From assembly GCA_937907025.1 (NCBI GenBank), contig CALESJ010000006.1, positions 124,001 to 188,000 of the forward strand: a DNA stretch of 64,000 nt. The letters are read 5' to 3'. Of the stretch, positions 56,024-64,000 are shown one piece after another. The DNA is from an uncultured Faecalibacterium sp. Lineage in GTDB: Bacteria; Bacillota; Clostridia; Oscillospirales; Ruminococcaceae. The notes under the pieces are model-generated. The model did no database searches and was not told the origin of the DNA. It saw nothing but the letters and a program-made list of their open reading frames with translations. Numbering within the stretch: position 1 is the stretch's first letter; each line of letters begins with the position of its first letter. Position numbers and translations under genes: made by a program.

Positions 56024-57358
56024 TTACTTACCTCCCTTGCGCATTTCGTTGAGATACCAAGCCTTGGCCTGGGTCACGGCCTGAGAAACAGGGCGCTTGG
56101 CCGGGCACACATAGGTGCAGCTGCCGCAGGCCACGCACAGGTCCACGCACAGGCTCTTGAGGGCAGCGGTATCTTTCTTGTTGTGATTTTCCACGATGAC
56201 CACCGGTTCCAGACCCATGGGGCAGGCGCTGATGCACCGGCCGCAGCGGATGCAGGGCTGGGCAGCGGGCAGAACGGCTGCCTTGCGGCTGAACAGCAGC
56301 AGGCCGTTGTTCTGCTTGAGCACCGGGTAGTCCGCGCTGGGCGAAGCGCCGCCCATCATGGGGCCGCCGAAAATGATCTTGCCCAGTTCCACATCGGGCT
56401 TGATGCCGCCGCAGGCTTCGATGACGTCCCGGTACAGGGTGCCGATGGGGACTTCAATGTTCTGGGGCTTGGCAATGGCATCGCCATCCACGGTGACACG
56501 CTTGCTGACCAGAGGAATACCGGTCTTGAGGTACTTGCCCAGAGTGGACACGGAGGTCACGTTCATGACGATACAGCCGCAGTCAGCGGGCAGGCCCGCC
56601 TTGCCGGCATCGTTGAGCTGGGGCACTTCGCGGCCGGTGCAGGTTTCCACCAGGGTCTTTTCAGCGCCCTGCGGGTAGCGCATGGGCAGCGGCTTGACCG
56701 AAACACCCTTCATGTCGCGGGTCAGCGAGCACATCAGGTCAATGCAGGCCGGCTTGTTGCGCTCGATGCCGATGATGCAGTTCGGGATCTCGCAGTACTT
56801 CATGACAGCCTGGATGCCGGACAGGATGGTATCGCTGCATTCCAGCATTTCCCGGGCGTCGGTGGTCAGGTACGGTTCGCACTCGGCCGCATTGATCAGC
56901 AGGGTGTCCACCTTGGCCATGAGCTTGACATGCGTCGGGAAGCCGGCGCCGCCGACACCCACCAGACCGCAGGCCTTGATGGCTTCCAGCAGGGAGTCCT
57001 TATCGGTGACCGTGGGCGGTACGCAGGCCGGGTCAACGGTCTGGTTGCCGTCGCACTGGATGGCCACCGCCTGGCACACCGGGCCGTTGACCATGCGCAT
57101 GGGCGCCACGTCAACCACCGTGCCCGACACGCTGGAGTGGATATTGGCACTGACAAAACCGCCGGCTTTGCCGATCAGGGTGCCAACAAACACCTGATCG
57201 CCTTTTTTGACGACGGGTTCCGCCGGAGCGCCGATGTGCATCGACATGGGAATCACGACATTTTTCGGCACCGGCATACGCACGGTGGGCATATCGGCCG
57301 TGGATTTCTCATGCGGAACACGGGCGCCCTTGGCGGAGCGCTTCAGGATTTTCAACAT
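56024..57358 (-). CDS. rnfC: Rnf complex subunit C
   Basis: 444 residues from the ATG at 57358. NADH/FMN-binding domain (GVGGAGFPTHVKL; NAAECEPYLTTD) and two 4Fe-4S motifs, CIRCGRCISACP and CVACGSCTYVCP. It is the NAD+-reducing subunit. First gene of the rnfCDGEAB operon, which conserves energy from ferredoxin in anaerobes. A -10 element TATAAT lies about 70 bases upstream. Confidence 0.95.
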   Translation of the reverse strand: MLKILKRSAKGARVPHEKSTADMPTVRMPVPKNVVIPMSMHIGAPAEPVVKKGDQVFVGTLIGKAGGFVSANIHSSVSGTVVDVAPMRMVNGPVCQAVAIQCDGNQTVDPACVPPTVTDKDSLLEAIKACGLVGVGGAGFPTHVKLMAKVDTLLINAAECEPYLTTDAREMLECSDTILSGIQAVMKYCEIPNCIIGIERNKPACIDLMCSLTRDMKGVSVKPLPMRYPQGAEKTLVETCTGREVPQLNDAGKAGLPADCGCIVMNVTSVSTLGKYLKTGIPLVSKRVTVDGDAIAKPQNIEVPIGTLYRDVIEACGGIKPDVELGKIIFGGPMMGGASPSADYPVLKQNNGLLLFSRKAAVLPAAQPCIRCGRCISACPMGLEPVVIVENHNKKDTAALKSLCVDLCVACGSCTYVCPAKRPVSQAVTQAKAWYLNEMRKGGK

Positions 57359-57551
57359 GGATCCTGTTCCCCCATTCCTTTGTTTCTCTTTTCGGCAGCC
57401 TTTTACCACCAAAAAGACAAAATTATACATGATTTATTTTAGTCCGCTTACCAGGACAAGTCAAGGCCGCTCAGGTGGTCAGATTTTACACAATGTCCAT
57501 AGTTTGGAAACATTTTTCCGCGGCGGAAAGCCCTGGTTTCATGGTTTCACA

Positions 57552-57580
57552 TTGCCTTTTGCCGGCGGGTGTGGTATACT
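57552..57580 (+). promoter_or_regulatory. Promoter of the 47-residue membrane peptide
   Basis: TTGCCT (57552-57557), 17 bases, TATACT (57575-57580). Confidence 0.6.
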
Positions 57581-57637
57581 GTACGCAAGCATTTTATGAT
57601 ACTGTGCACCCCGGGCTGTGGGATGGAGGTATGCCAT

Positions 57638-57781
57638 ATGAAAACTTTTCTTAAAATTATTGCTGCGCTGGCTGTGGCTGCCGGTATTCTGGCCCTGGCC
57701 GCCGCTTTTCTGAGCAAGAGCAAGCCGGAACCTGCCGAGTATATCACCCTGTACGGCGGACCGGATGAATCCGACGAATAA
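57638..57781 (+). CDS. Small membrane peptide
   Basis: 47 residues from the ATG at 57638, ten bases after GGAGG. One membrane segment (about 4-24) followed by a short acidic tail (GGPDESDE). It has its own promoter and a strong terminator, so it is probably a real gene. Layout resembles the 80-residue protein at 39.3 kb, but sequence similarity is weak. Function unknown. Confidence 0.6.
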   Translation: MKTFLKIIAALAVAAGILALAAAFLSKSKPEPAEYITLYGGPDESDE

Positions 57782-57854
57782 CTCTTTGCCGGACTTTTGC
57801 CGCCCCGCATTTGGGCAATATATGCAAGAATTCTGCTGCAAGAAACGCAATAAT

Positions 57855-57897
57855 GCGCGCCCCGCAGGCTGTTACAGCCAGGCGGGGCGCGCTTTTT
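57855..57897. terminator. Terminator between the small peptide and glgB
   Basis: Stem GCGCGCCCCGC/GCGGGGCGCGC and TTTTT on the plus strand; the convergent glgB may use it too. Confidence 0.85.
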
Positions 57898-57918
57898 CTT
57901 ATGGTGTTTCAGACAGGG

Positions 57919-59685
57919 TCATTCCAGCCGCAGCAGCACCGCCGAAAACGGCGCCAGCGTACCGTTCAGCTTGCTGTTGTGAACGGTGCAGGGCGAAGCA
58001 TCGGGCGGGGTCATACCGCCGTAGGGCTGCCAATCGCTGTACAGCAGGGTCTGCATGCCGGCAGCGGTCACCGGCACCGCAAAGTTCTGTGCTTTGTCAC
58101 TGAAGTTAAAGGCCGCCGCCACCCGGCGCTGTCCGGACCGGCGCTCGAACACATACACGCACTGACTTTCCAGGTGACAGTCCAGCCACTGGAACCCGTC
58201 GGTGGTTTCGTCCTCCTCCCACAAAGCCGGTTCCTCCAGATACAGCCGGTTGAGGGCCTGGATGTAATGATAGAACCCGTCGTGGTTGGGGTAGCGGCGC
58301 AGGCACCAGTCCTGCTCCCGGGCCGGGTCCCATTCCCGCAGCTGACCGATCTCGCTGCCCATAAAATTCAGCTTCTTGCCGGGATGGGTCATCATATACA
58401 GGTACAGTGCCCGCCCCTGGGGGAACTTGCCCTCGTAATCGCCGTTCATCTTCTGCAGAATGGTGGCTTTGCCGTGGACCACCTCATCGTGAGAGAAGGG
58501 CAGCAGATACCGTTCCTTATAATAATACATCATGGAGAAGGTCAGCTTGTGGTAGTTGTCCGGGCGGTAGGCCGGGTCGGTCTGCAGGAAGGACAGAGTA
58601 TCGTGCATCCAGCCCAGGTCCCACTTGTAATCGAACCCCAGTCCCCCCTGCTCGGCCGGGCGGGTGACGCCTTCATAGCTGGTGGAATCTTCCGCTGCCA
58701 GGATGCAGCCCGGATGGCGCTGCTTCAGGCCCCGGTTCATGGTGCGCAGGAATTCCACGCCGTTGCCGTTGACGCCACGGCGTTCATCTCCCTGCCAGTA
58801 GATAATGCGGCTGATAGCATCGTACCGCAGACCGTCAAAGTGGAATTTCTCCAGCCAGTAATGCCCGGCCGACTGCAAAAAGCTGCGCACCTCGCCCCGG
58901 GAGTGCATGAAGTTGCAGCTGCCCCACTCACTGACGCCCACATCATTGTGCGGGTACTCATACAATGCAGTACCGTCATACTTGGCCAGGCCGTACGCAT
59001 CCAGAGCAAAGTGGGCGGGCACAAAATCCATGATGACCCCGATGCCCCGGCGGTGGAGCGTATCCACCAGCGCCATGAGCTGGGCCGCGGTGCCGTACCG
59101 GCTGGTGGGGGCAAAGAAGCCGGTAATCTGGTAGCCCCAGCTTTCGTCACAGGGGTGTTCCGCCAAAGGCAGGAACTCCACATAGTTATAGCCGCTCTCA
59201 CACAGATAATCGGCCAGAGGCTCGGCCAATTCATCGTAGGTATACACGCCGCCGTCCGTTTTGCGCCGCCAGGAGCCCATGTGCATCTCGTAGATATTCA
59301 GCGGTCCGCGGCGCCGGTCGCTGCGGGTGCGCATCCACCGGGCATCCCCGAAGGTGTATTCGCTCAGGTCCCGGACCACCGACCGGTGGTCCGGGCGCAG
59401 TTCCATCCCGAATCCGTAGGGGTCGCAGTGGTCGGTAAAGCCGCCGTCCCGGGTATGGATGCGGTATTCGTAGGGTGTGCCGGGGCCTGCCTCGGGCACG
59501 GTCAGCTCATAGAAATTGCCGTCCCCGATTTTGTGCATGGGAAGGGGCTGCCCGTTCAGCAGCAGGTCAATGGCCACCGCCCCCGGTGCAAAGGTGCGGA
59601 ACACCGTGCCTCCTGTTCCGGGATGAGCCCCCAGGAATTCGTAGGCGTCGAACATCTGCCCTGTATAGAAACCGTAAAAGTCCAT
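57919..59685 (-). CDS. glgB: 1,4-alpha-glucan branching enzyme
   Basis: 588 residues, shorter than E. coli GlgB (728) because the long N-terminal extension is missing. An N-terminal CBM48-like domain, then the GH13 barrel: nucleophile Asp in FDGLRYDAIS, acid Glu in LAAEDSTS, and LLPFSHDEVVHGK. It makes alpha-1,6 branches in glycogen. No glgA, glgC or glgP lies in the window. Confidence 0.95.
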   Translation of the reverse strand: MDFYGFYTGQMFDAYEFLGAHPGTGGTVFRTFAPGAVAIDLLLNGQPLPMHKIGDGNFYELTVPEAGPGTPYEYRIHTRDGGFTDHCDPYGFGMELRPDHRSVVRDLSEYTFGDARWMRTRSDRRRGPLNIYEMHMGSWRRKTDGGVYTYDELAEPLADYLCESGYNYVEFLPLAEHPCDESWGYQITGFFAPTSRYGTAAQLMALVDTLHRRGIGVIMDFVPAHFALDAYGLAKYDGTALYEYPHNDVGVSEWGSCNFMHSRGEVRSFLQSAGHYWLEKFHFDGLRYDAISRIIYWQGDERRGVNGNGVEFLRTMNRGLKQRHPGCILAAEDSTSYEGVTRPAEQGGLGFDYKWDLGWMHDTLSFLQTDPAYRPDNYHKLTFSMMYYYKERYLLPFSHDEVVHGKATILQKMNGDYEGKFPQGRALYLYMMTHPGKKLNFMGSEIGQLREWDPAREQDWCLRRYPNHDGFYHYIQALNRLYLEEPALWEEDETTDGFQWLDCHLESQCVYVFERRSGQRRVAAAFNFSDKAQNFAVPVTAAGMQTLLYSDWQPYGGMTPPDASPCTVHNSKLNGTLAPFSAVLLRLE

Positions 59686-59704
59686 GGTATTGCCTCCGTT
59701 TTAT

Positions 59705-59733
59705 TTGACTGCCGTCCAGTAATTTACTATAAT
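59705..59733 (+). promoter_or_regulatory. Promoter and possible operator of the TetR gene
   Basis: TTGACT (59705-59710), 17 bases, TATAAT (59728-59733). A perfect palindrome AGTAATTTACT (59718-59728) fills the spacer, a possible autoregulatory site. Confidence 0.65.
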
Positions 59734-59827
59734 CAATATAGCAGACCTGACAGGGCAGGACCATCCGCGGTTTTGCCAAAAGGTACAATACTGGACGCTT
59801 TTGAAAAATTGACAAGCGAGGCAATCC

Positions 59828-60367
59828 ATGGACCTGAGAGAAAAAAAGACCCGGCAGAGCATCCGCAATGCTTTTTTGCAGCTGCGCGCCCACAAACCGT
59901 TGGAGCGCATCACCGTGAAGGAACTGGCCGAGCTGGCCCAGATCAGCAAAGCCACCTTTTACTTGCACTACCACGACATTTACGATTTATCCGAACAGAT
60001 GCAGAACGAGGTCATCCGCATAATGCTGGACAGTCTGGAACAGCCGGACAGTTTCCTCACTGACCGCAAACGGTTTACCCGGGAGCTGTTCGCTTCCTTC
60101 ATCGCCCACGAAAATCTGACCAACATCCTGTTTTCCGGCAGTCAGGCGGCGGTGCTGCCCATCCGCATCGAGCGGGGCATCAAGGAACACATCTTTTCCA
60201 TGATGCCCGAAACCCGCAGCGATGCCCGCTTCAATATTCTGCTGACCTACCAGGTACAGGGGGCGTATTACGCCTACACCGAAAACCAGCAGAAGTTCGG
60301 GGCCGAGCAGGTCCTGGCCGCGCTGGATGAAGTCACCGACCGCATCACCGCCAAACCGGGCAGCTGA
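59828..60367 (+). CDS. TetR/AcrR-family transcriptional regulator
   Basis: 179 residues. Helix-turn-helix in the first 55 residues (ITVKELAELAQISKATFYLH); the remaining helical domain would bind a ligand. It is divergent from glgB, so it may regulate glgB or itself. Confidence 0.88.
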   Translation: MDLREKKTRQSIRNAFLQLRAHKPLERITVKELAELAQISKATFYLHYHDIYDLSEQMQNEVIRIMLDSLEQPDSFLTDRKRFTRELFASFIAHENLTNILFSGSQAAVLPIRIERGIKEHIFSMMPETRSDARFNILLTYQVQGAYYAYTENQQKFGAEQVLAALDEVTDRITAKPGS

Positions 60368-60381
60368 ACGCAGCAAAAAAC

Positions 60382-60413
60382 GCCGGACCCTGTAAATAGG
60401 GTCCGGCATTTTT
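60382..60413. terminator. Terminator between the TetR and ECF S genes
   Basis: Stem GCCGGACCC/GGGTCCGGC with an 8-base loop and T-run; convergent genes. Confidence 0.8.
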
Positions 60414-60422
60414 GATTGCAGT

Positions 60423-61109
60423 TCAGATTCCGGCATGCACGCGGCGGGTACCGGGCAGCAGATGGGCCTTTTCCAGCGCAGGGCGCAGGGCCAGATACAG
60501 CACCACGGCACAGACGGTGGACAGCAGCGAGTTGACCAGGGTGACACCGCTGGCAACCTTGGTCATGGTGGCGGCCAGTTCCACTTCCTGCCCGAAGATA
60601 TACCGGTTACGGAAGTAACCGATGAACGGGTCGGTGAAGACGTTGACCAGCAGGCCGCTGAAGGCACTGCCGGTGACCATGGACAGGTATTTCAGGTCCG
60701 GGCCTTTCTTGCGGGCAGGGTGACGGTCGGCCAGATGGAACAGCCGCTGGCTGGTGACACCGCAGACCAGGCCGATGATGAACTTGAGCAGGAAGGTGGT
60801 GACCGCATACCCGGGGTCACCGGCCACCACATCGGCCAGGGACAGCCCGATGGCACCGGCCAGGCCGCCGGAAACCCCGTCCAGCAGCATGGCGGTCAGG
60901 GCCGTGAAGGTGTTGCCCAGATGGAAGGACGAACCCGTACCCAGAATGTTGGGAATCCGGAAAAACTCATAGGCCACAAAGCTCAGGGCGGCCATCACAC
61001 CGATAATGGCGATTTTCTGCACCGTAAAGCGGGTGCGGGACAAAGCCGCGAATACCAAGGTCAGAACGACCACACAAAAGAACAAAAGCCAGATCATAGC
61101 AGGCTGCAT
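60423..61109 (-). CDS. ECF transporter S component, possibly vitamin B6
   Basis: 228 residues from the ATG at 61109 with GGGGAG. Five to six membrane segments; RIPNILGTGSSFHLGNTF and GGLAGAIGLSLADVV fit the substrate-binding S component of energy-coupling-factor vitamin importers, which share an ECF module encoded elsewhere. It is divergent from a MocR/PdxR-like regulator that binds pyridoxal phosphate, so vitamin B6 uptake (PdxU type) is the best guess from context. Confidence 0.75.
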   Translation of the reverse strand: MQPAMIWLLFFCVVVLTLVFAALSRTRFTVQKIAIIGVMAALSFVAYEFFRIPNILGTGSSFHLGNTFTALTAMLLDGVSGGLAGAIGLSLADVVAGDPGYAVTTFLLKFIIGLVCGVTSQRLFHLADRHPARKKGPDLKYLSMVTGSAFSGLLVNVFTDPFIGYFRNRYIFGQEVELAATMTKVASGVTLVNSLLSTVCAVVLYLALRPALEKAHLLPGTRRVHAGI

Positions 61110-61179
61110 ACAAAACGCTCCCCTCATGGCCGGCAGCGGCGCGGCGCCCTGCGTCTGCCGGCGGTGATGTCCCCCCGGC

Positions 61180-61208
61180 TTGACATTTCTGTGTGCCCGG
61201 GGTATGCT
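61180..61208 (+). promoter_or_regulatory. Promoter of the MocR-like gene
   Basis: TTGACA (61180-61185), 17 bases, TATGCT (61203-61208). Confidence 0.65.
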
Positions 61209-61211
61209 CTC

Positions 61212-61217
61212 ATTATA
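61212..61217 (-). promoter_or_regulatory. -10 element of the ECF S gene
   Basis: Minus strand TATAAT, about 100 bases before the ECF S start; upstream TTCACA at 16 bases is a weak -35. It almost abuts the divergent -10 at 61203-61208. Confidence 0.5.
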
Positions 61218-61300
61218 GCCGTTTCTGGCCTTGTGTGAATATCCAGTATTTGAATTTTTCATGGGGCCAGTTTACCAAAACATTTCGCAGGAGGCTCCAT

Positions 61301-62743
61301 ATGATCACCCTGTCACCCCAAAGCAGCACCCCTATGTATGAGCAGTTGTATGCCCAGCTGGCCGCCGAGATCCGCAGCGGTACCCGGGCCCCGGGCAGTC
61401 CCCTGCCCGGCCGCCGCACCATGGCCAATCAGCTGGGGGTGAGCGTAAACACAGTGGATGCCGCCTACCAGATGCTGGCCGCTGAAGGGTTGGCGGAATC
61501 CAGGCCCCGCAGCGGGTTTTATGTGCAGGACACCGGCGGTATGCTCTGCCCGGCACCGGCGGCACCCGACCCTCAGCCGCCCGCGCCTGCGTCCCCCACT
61601 GTGAAAGACCCCAAGCCCCGGTATGACCTTTCCACCGGCAGCATTGACACCGCACTGTTTCCTGCCCGCAGCTGGGGGCGCATCCAGAAAGAGCTGCTGT
61701 ACCAGTCCCCCGAACTGCTGCAGCGTGGTCCCATGCAGGGGGATGAAGACCTGCGGGCTGAGATTGCCCGGTATCTGGCCGCCTACCGTGGGGTGGTATG
61801 TACCCCCGACCAGATCGTGGTGGGGGCAGGTATTGAGTATCTTCTGGGGTGTGTGGCTCACCTGTTTGCCGGTTCGGTGGGCGCTGTGGAAAATCCGGGT
61901 TACTCCCGCTCCCGCACCGTGCTGGAAAACAACGGCATTCCCTGCCGGTTGGTGGACATCGACAACCACGGTCTGCCCACTGAGGGGCTGGAAGCCTGCG
62001 GGGCCAATCTGTGCTATGTGACCCCCAGCCACCATTTTCCCACCGGGGTGACCATGCCGGCCTGGCGCCGGGCGCAGCTGCTTTCCTGGGCCGCAGCCAG
62101 ACCGGGGCGGTACATTCTGGAGGACGATTACGACTCGGAATTCCGGTTCAGCACCCGGCCTTTGCCCAGCCTGCAGGGCATGGCGGGCGCCGACGGGCCG
62201 GTGGTGTATCTGACCACCTTCTCCAAGAGTCTGGCTCCCGGCATCCGCATTGCCTGTATGGTGCTGCCGCCCCATCTGCTGGCCCGGTACCGCCGGGATT
62301 TTGCGGTGTACACCAACACGGTGAGCCGGTTTGAACAGCAGACACTGTGCCGGTTCATGGCGCAGGGGCATTTTACCCGGCATATTGCCCGCATGCGCCT
62401 GGCCTACAAGCGGCGGATGGAAACCTTTGCCGCCGCCCTGCGCGCCGAGCTGGGGCCGGACCTGGTACTGGGCGGCACCCATTCCGGTCTGCATTTTCTG
62501 CTGACCCTGCCGGGTGCCGGAGGTGAACAGGCCATGGTGGCAGCTGCCCGAGCCGAGGGCGTCCAGCTGCGTGGGCTGAGCGAATACTATATGGCGCGGC
62601 CCGAAACCTGCCGCCCCGACACGGTGGTGGCCGGGTACTCCGGTCTGTGCAGCGAGGATATTCCCGCCGTGGCGGCCGCTTTGGGCCGCGCCTGGAACCG
62701 TGGGGATCATTCCACCGCCGTGCCGCCTTCCAGCAAAAACTGA
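61301..62743 (+). CDS. MocR/PdxR-type GntR regulator with aminotransferase domain
   Basis: 480 residues from the ATG at 61301 with GGAGG. A GntR winged helix (residues 5-75) joined to a fold-I aminotransferase domain: LEDDYDSEFRF with the PLP-ring Asp and the lysine in TTFSKSLAPGIRI. MocR proteins use PLP as a sensor; PdxR members control vitamin B6 synthesis or uptake. The divergent ECF S component is the likely target. Its end overlaps the convergent LCP-like gene by 37 bases. Confidence 0.88.
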   Translation: MITLSPQSSTPMYEQLYAQLAAEIRSGTRAPGSPLPGRRTMANQLGVSVNTVDAAYQMLAAEGLAESRPRSGFYVQDTGGMLCPAPAAPDPQPPAPASPTVKDPKPRYDLSTGSIDTALFPARSWGRIQKELLYQSPELLQRGPMQGDEDLRAEIARYLAAYRGVVCTPDQIVVGAGIEYLLGCVAHLFAGSVGAVENPGYSRSRTVLENNGIPCRLVDIDNHGLPTEGLEACGANLCYVTPSHHFPTGVTMPAWRRAQLLSWAAARPGRYILEDDYDSEFRFSTRPLPSLQGMAGADGPVVYLTTFSKSLAPGIRIACMVLPPHLLARYRRDFAVYTNTVSRFEQQTLCRFMAQGHFTRHIARMRLAYKRRMETFAAALRAELGPDLVLGGTHSGLHFLLTLPGAGGEQAMVAAARAEGVQLRGLSEYYMARPETCRPDTVVAGYSGLCSEDIPAVAAALGRAWNRGDHSTAVPPSSKN

Positions 62744-63588
62744 ATGGTTTCCCGGTCATCGGCCGTAAGCCGCCAGCCGCCTGCCGCTTTCTGCAGTTCC
62801 AGCGACTGATAATCCACATGATAGCCGGAGGCACCCGCCAGCCAGGTCAGGGTTTCTTCCAGTTCGTACAGGTCCTGGGCCTTCAGGTCGGTGAGGGTCC
62901 GGCTGCCGGCTTCCCGGGCACCTTCGGCCAGATTGGCCAGATTATCCGGGTATTGCCGGAAAAAGGCCGCCCACAAAGCCCCCTGGCTGCGGGACAGGGC
63001 GGTGGGCGTCTGCCCGGACAAGGCCGTCGCCCGGGTCAGAAAGTCCGCCGCCTGCCCGGCTGTAAGTTCCACCACCGATTCCGCTTCGCAGCCCAGTTCG
63101 GCCCTCTCCTCGGTGGTGAACACCGCCGCCGTATCAAACCTTACCGGGTCTTCCAGTCCCCAGATGGCAGAAAACGTATCGGCTGTGGCGGCCAGATAGG
63201 CATCCGGGGCAATGCCCAAGGTCTGCCCCAGCAGTTCCGACACCCGGGCCGGACCGGCGGAGAGATAGCACTCGGCCAGGGTGGTGGTGCCGGCGGGAGC
63301 CTTCAGGATCAGTTCCCCCGGCAGGGCACAGAACAGCGCAGCCTGTTCCGGACCATCCAGGCGCAGCAGCAGAAACGCCGGCTTGTCGGCCTGCACGGCC
63401 AGCAGCAGGCGATGGGTCTGCCGGGCCCCCGCCGGTTCGGCCAGCTGGGATTGTTCGGCGGCCGCCTGTTGAAGCAATTGCTGCTCGGTGCGCTGGGAGG
63501 CAAAAAAGACCACCGTTCCCATCATGGGAATGACCAGAAGTAAGGTCAAGACCAGGCTCTGGAAAAAAAGTCCGCGGCGTTTATGCAT
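62707..63588 (-). CDS. LCP-like membrane-anchored protein
   Basis: 293 residues from the ATG at 63588 (GAGGTG site). An N-terminal membrane segment (about 8-29) and an extracellular domain with the LCP order: LLAVQADKPAFLLLRLDG, FCALPGELIL, LGQTLGIAPDAYLAA. The conserved Arg/Asp residues that bind lipid pyrophosphate are mostly missing, so it is a distant or inactive relative of LytR-CpsA-Psr wall ligases. Its 3' end overlaps the end of the MocR gene. Confidence 0.6.
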   Translation of the reverse strand: MHKRRGLFFQSLVLTLLLVIPMMGTVVFFASQRTEQQLLQQAAAEQSQLAEPAGARQTHRLLLAVQADKPAFLLLRLDGPEQAALFCALPGELILKAPAGTTTLAECYLSAGPARVSELLGQTLGIAPDAYLAATADTFSAIWGLEDPVRFDTAAVFTTEERAELGCEAESVVELTAGQAADFLTRATALSGQTPTALSRSQGALWAAFFRQYPDNLANLAEGAREAGSRTLTDLKAQDLYELEETLTWLAGASGYHVDYQSLELQKAAGGWRLTADDRETIQFLLEGGTAVE

Positions 63589-63669
63589 AAAGGACACCTC
63601 TTTGCTGCAAAATGTAGTCATAGCTTGGGCAAACAAGCCCGGCCTTATGCACAAAGGAGGCAAACGTTT

Positions 63670-63912
63670 ATGTATCATGCACCTTACGGCCCCCGCGGCG
63701 CCGAAAGCGAACAGGATGATTTCTGGACCGACATCATGGAAGGCGGCGATATGCTGCCCGGCATGATGCCCTCCGAACCGAATGCGATGAAGAAGGAATC
63801 TTCGGCCCGGAACCGGACCGAGGACACCGAAGACACCGGAACCACCGAGAACCGGGAATGGTTCGAGATGTCTGACCAGGACGACGAACAGCCGGAAGAC
63901 AACGACTTCTGA
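63670..63912 (+). CDS. Small acidic soluble protein
   Basis: 80 residues from the ATG at 63670, nine bases after AAAGGAGG. Very acidic, low complexity in the second half (TEDTEDTGTTEN; DQDDEQPEDNDF), no membrane segment. Family not recognised. It is divergent from the LCP-like gene and followed by a terminator. Confidence 0.6.
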   Translation: MYHAPYGPRGAESEQDDFWTDIMEGGDMLPGMMPSEPNAMKKESSARNRTEDTEDTGTTENREWFEMSDQDDEQPEDNDF

Positions 63913-63925
63913 ATTTTCCGCAGAC

Positions 63926-63967
63926 AAAAAACGGCGGAGCGCCTTTCGCGGGCACTCCGCCGTTTTT
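63926..63967. terminator. Terminator after the small acidic protein
   Basis: Thirteen-base-pair stem AAAAACGGCGGAG/CTCCGCCGTTTTT, followed by T on both strands. Confidence 0.85.
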
Positions 63968-63975
63968 GTTTGTTG

Positions 63976-64000
63976 TCACATCAGGGGGCTGAACATACGC
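63976..64000 (-). CDS. Possible C-terminal end of a minus-strand gene
   Basis: The last 25 bases read RMFSPLM then stop on the minus strand, right beside a bidirectional terminator. This could be the end of a gene that lies mostly outside the window; too short to identify. Confidence 0.25.

Noticed and set aside
57811..60063. 750-codon open frame on the plus strand
   Set aside because: Antisense to glgB; its end overlaps the TetR gene out of frame.

Overview
The window is a GC-rich, gene-dense bacterial chromosome segment. It carries several endospore genes (spoIIR, spoIIP, spoVFA/spoVFB, spoVAC-AD-AE), an rnfCDGEAB operon, a class B sortase, a DivIVA-domain protein, sigma-A type promoters and strong AGGAGG ribosome binding sites. 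Together these point to an anaerobic, spore-forming-lineage Firmicute of the Clostridia. High GC content and overall gene style suggest a gut Oscillospiraceae/Ruminococcaceae member (Faecalibacterium, Subdoligranulum or Gemmiger-like); that placement is inference. I see no phage, transposase, CRISPR array or rRNA operon. One tRNA gene (Gly, anticodon UCC) is present.

Layout. 1-6.8 kb (minus): an Lrp-like regulator, aminotransferase, CPBP protease (frameshifted), ispE, spoIIR and addB (cut by the left edge), closely spaced. 6.8-10.3 kb: a two-gene radical-SAM DNA-repair-type operon, then an S24/XRE self-cleaving-type repressor that faces a small membrane protein across a divergent promoter region carrying three matching operators. 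10.4-13.1 kb: cutC, a GNAT enzyme and a MATE exporter. 13.2-17.2 kb (plus): a three-gene operon of LRR protein, DUF2201/VWA protein and MoxR-type AAA ATPase. 17.4-21.1 kb (minus): a cytoplasmic ParB-like/BMP fusion protein, a metallophosphoesterase and gpsA. 21.2-25.4 kb: cysE, a PsiE-like membrane protein and a GntR-regulated ABC exporter with two paralogous permeases. 25.4-25.8 kb: tRNA-Gly and a hairpin cluster.

25.8-43.4 kb is almost all minus strand and is an envelope/division/sporulation block: HD hydrolase and YdbC, sortase B and its likely anchored substrate, a large membrane protein, a DivIVA-domain protein, ftsZ, a murA paralogue, dipicolinate synthase spoVFB/A, two adjacent LytM-like proteins that have lost the zinc ligands, a small acidic membrane protein, mutY, asnS and spoIIP. 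43.5-52.2 kb: rpsT, spoVAC-AD-AE, a GNAT enzyme, prmA-rsmE, a divergent enzyme-I-like protein, a patatin and a sugar-nucleotidyltransferase. 52.3-57.4 kb: the complete Rnf complex. 57.6-64 kb: a small membrane peptide, glgB, a TetR regulator, an ECF S-component divergent from a MocR/PdxR-like regulator (candidate vitamin B6 uptake pair), an LCP-like membrane protein and a small acidic protein.

Functionally the segment combines energy conservation (Rnf), isoprenoid, cysteine and lipid precursor synthesis (ispE, cysE, gpsA), wall and septum building (ftsZ, murA, DivIVA, sortase) and spore formation (sigma-F signalling by SpoIIR, engulfment by SpoIIP, dipicolinate synthesis by SpoVF and its import by SpoVA). 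The most unusual items are the S24-repressor switch at 9.1-10.3 kb, the ParB-BMP fusion, the LRR/VWA/MoxR operon, the pair of dead LytM proteins beside spoVF, and the sortase/PETG-motif pair. No gene lies in the stretch 25.41-25.78 kb other than the tRNA; no other gene-free stretch exceeds 300 bases.
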